In this document: one piece after another, positions 5,234 through 6,504 of the stretch
Numbering within the stretch: the first letter of the stretch is position 1
How the letters are laid out: the number at the start of each line of letters is the position of its first letter
From: an uncultured Clostridia bacterium
GTDB lineage: Bacteria; Bacillota_A; Clostridia; Peptostreptococcales; Anaerovoracaceae
Direction of reading: 5' to 3'
NCBI GenBank assembly: GCA_946645735.1
Contig: CAMPCK010000054.1
Span: 1-6,504 of the forward strand
DNA: 6,504 nt
Notes under the pieces: generated by a model
What the model saw: only the letters and a program-made list of their open reading frames with translations
Told to the model about the DNA's origin: nothing
Databases searched by the model: none
Program-made: the position numbers and the translations under genes

Positions 5234-6421
5234 TTAATGTCTGTCAACTGCGTCCTTATATATTCTGTACATATCCTCAACGTAAAGGGTAAGTGCTGAA
5301 CCTACGTGTCCGCCGACTGCCTCTTCACATTTTTTTGCAAGAAGGTGAAGTTCCTCCTCGGTAGGTGTCACTCCGAGGCCCTTGATATCTGTAGGCATTC
5401 CGATGGATTCAAAGAAAGCTTCCATTCTTTCGATTCCCTCGTAGATAACCTTCATCTCGTCCTTGTCGGGTTCTACGTCCATTACGTTTACAGCGAACTT
5501 GTAGAATCTCTCAGGAAGGTCGTCGCATACCATTCTTGCCCAGGTGCCCCAGATAGCGCAGAGTCCTGCACCGTGAGCCACATCATAGAGTCCTCCCAGT
5601 TCATGCTCAAGTCTGTGGCAAGCCCAGTCTCCGCCGTCTGTGCCGCAGCCTGTGAGTCCGTTATGTGAAAGGCATTCGGCCCACATGATCTCAGCCCTTG
5701 CATTATAGTTGTCTGGCTCTTCGAGGACAATTTTAGTATTTCTCATTACTACCTTGATAAGTCCCTCAGCAATGGAATCAGTGAGTTCCATGCTTCCCAT
5801 CCTGTTGAAATACCTTTCCATAGTATGCATCATGATATCAGCTGAACCCGACGCCGTCTGATAAGGGCCTACGCTCATGGTGAGTTCGGGGTTGAGAAGT
5901 CCGAATACGGGACGGCAGAGGTCGCTGTTTACTCCCCTCTTTTTCCATCCATCTTCATTAGTGATAACAGAAGAGTCGGACATTACCGATCCCGTTGCGC
6001 TCAATGTAAGCACATGGCCTATGGGCATTGACTTTTCAGGCTTTCTCGTATGCTCATAAAAATCCCATACATCGCCATCATTTGCAAGTCCGTAGCCTAT
6101 TGCTTTAAGTGAATCAAGTACAGATCCGCCGCCTACGCCAAAAAGAAAGTCTGCCCCGAAGTCTCTGGCTATTTCTATACCTTCTCTTACTTTTGAAAGC
6201 CTCGGATTGGGAACTACTCCTCCCAGTTCAACATGCTCGATTCCTTTTTTGTCAAGTGTGTTGAGTATATTCTTAAGAAGACCATTCTCAACGATTCTTT
6301 CAGATCCATAGTGCACGAAAACTTTTTTTGCGCCGTACTTCTTAAGCATTTCTCCTGCCTGAAGTTCAGCTCCTTTTCCAAATTTGATTTCTGTAGGTGT
6401 GTAGTACTTGAAACCTTTCAT
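5234..6421 (-). CDS. Iron-containing alcohol dehydrogenase, butanol dehydrogenase-like
   Basis: Group III, metal-dependent NAD(P)H alcohol dehydrogenase, 395 residues, of normal length. By general similarity it belongs with YqhD and the clostridial butanol dehydrogenases, reducing aldehydes to alcohols at the end of fermentation. The N-terminal dinucleotide-binding half contains GVGGGSVLDSLKAI (95-108), including the GGGS phosphate-binding turn (97-100), and VVPNPRLSKVREGI (69-82). The C-terminal metal-binding half has ligands D195 and H199 (SADIMMHTMERYF), H269 and H283 (H269-R-L-E-H273-ELGGLYDVAHGAG), matching the Asp/His/His/His set of the family. Substrate and coenzyme preference cannot be read safely, so no symbol is given. 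The start is ATG at 6421 with GGAGG at 6427-6431, five bases upstream. It is the first gene of the run and ends 15 bases before ybeY, which suggests co-transcription, although its metabolic role is unrelated to the downstream genes. Confidence 0.94.
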   Translation of the reverse strand: MKGFKYYTPTEIKFGKGAELQAGEMLKKYGAKKVFVHYGSERIVENGLLKNILNTLDKKGIEHVELGGVVPNPRLSKVREGIEIARDFGADFLFGVGGGSVLDSLKAIGYGLANDGDVWDFYEHTRKPEKSMPIGHVLTLSATGSVMSDSSVITNEDGWKKRGVNSDLCRPVFGLLNPELTMSVGPYQTASGSADIMMHTMERYFNRMGSMELTDSIAEGLIKVVMRNTKIVLEEPDNYNARAEIMWAECLSHNGLTGCGTDGGDWACHRLEHELGGLYDVAHGAGLCAIWGTWARMVCDDLPERFYKFAVNVMDVEPDKDEMKVIYEGIERMEAFFESIGMPTDIKGLGVTPTEEELHLLAKKCEEAVGGHVGSALTLYVEDMYRIYKDAVDRH

Positions 6422-6473
6422 TACTTCCTCCGATTTTTATATTTTTTCTAAGGATCAGCAAAGCCAATCTTAA

Positions 6474-6503
6474 CCGATATTATTGTATCCAAAAACATGT
6501 CAA
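6474..6503 (-). promoter_or_regulatory. Weak sigma-A promoter candidate upstream of the Fe-ADH
   Basis: On the minus strand a perfect TTGACA (6498-6503) is followed 18 bases later by TATCGG (6474-6479), a poor -10 box. TACAAT at 6482-6487 is a better -10 but is only 10 bases from TTGACA; its own -35 would lie outside the window. The A/T-rich leader and the lack of any gene at 6422-6504 fit a promoter region, but which box pair is used is unclear. Confidence 0.3.
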
Positions 6504-6504
6504 A

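Larger units (their letters stand above)
1..6421 (-). other. Probable single transcription unit of eight genes
   Basis: All eight genes lie on one strand with gaps of 6-29 bases, and none of the gaps contains a recognisable stem-loop with a T-run. Several Shine-Dalgarno sites overlap the preceding gene's stop. This supports co-transcription from a promoter at or beyond the right edge; internal promoters inside coding sequence cannot be excluded. The left end is not visible. Confidence 0.7.

Noticed and set aside
5306..5668. 120-codon plus-strand open frame opposite the alcohol dehydrogenase
   Set aside because: It is antisense to the conserved metal-binding half of the enzyme and has low-quality, cysteine/serine-rich content typical of shadow frames.

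Overview
The window is one densely packed, entirely minus-strand run of eight co-directional genes. It looks like part of the conserved housekeeping cluster of Firmicutes around era and recO, seen in reverse. In transcription order (right to left) it holds an iron-dependent alcohol dehydrogenase, ybeY, cdd, phoH, era, recO, a DUF4342 protein with an 11-residue repeat tail, and the first 245 codons of a single-chain glycyl-tRNA synthetase that runs off the left edge. The gaps, in the same order, are 15, 17, 22, 12, 6, 28 and 29 bases. I see no hairpin terminator in any gap, so a single transcription unit is the simplest reading.

The content points to a Gram-positive anaerobe of class Clostridia, plausibly Lachnospiraceae-like, though genus cannot be fixed from the sequence. 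The reasons are the GG-rich Shine-Dalgarno sites before nearly every gene, the ybeY/cdd/era/recO/glycyl-tRNA synthetase neighbourhood, a DUF4342 gene between recO and glyS, the short CAE-type cytidine deaminase, the alpha2-type GlyRS, and a butanol-dehydrogenase-like Fe-ADH.

The functional theme of the core is RNA and ribosome quality plus translation. YbeY (rRNA-maturation metalloprotein), PhoH (an ATPase that pairs with YbeY in other bacteria) and Era (GTPase that binds the 16S 3' end) form a coherent small-subunit maturation set. RecO serves recombinational repair, Cdd pyrimidine salvage, and GlyRS charges tRNA-Gly. The Fe-ADH at the head belongs to fermentative redox metabolism and is the functional outlier.

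I find no mobile element, CRISPR array, RNA gene or evident new defence system. The points most worth a second look are: (1) the DUF4342 protein, with a UBA-like N-terminus, a hydrophobic core and about eight 11-residue amphipathic repeats, two of them duplicated at DNA level; (2) a roughly 27-residue insertion in the Era GTPase domain between G2 and G3; (3) a gene order in which phoH sits between cdd and era with no pgpH or dgkA; and (4) consecutive TTG starts on phoH and era. The 83 bases right of the Fe-ADH start hold its ribosome binding site and a weak promoter candidate, and nothing else I can identify.
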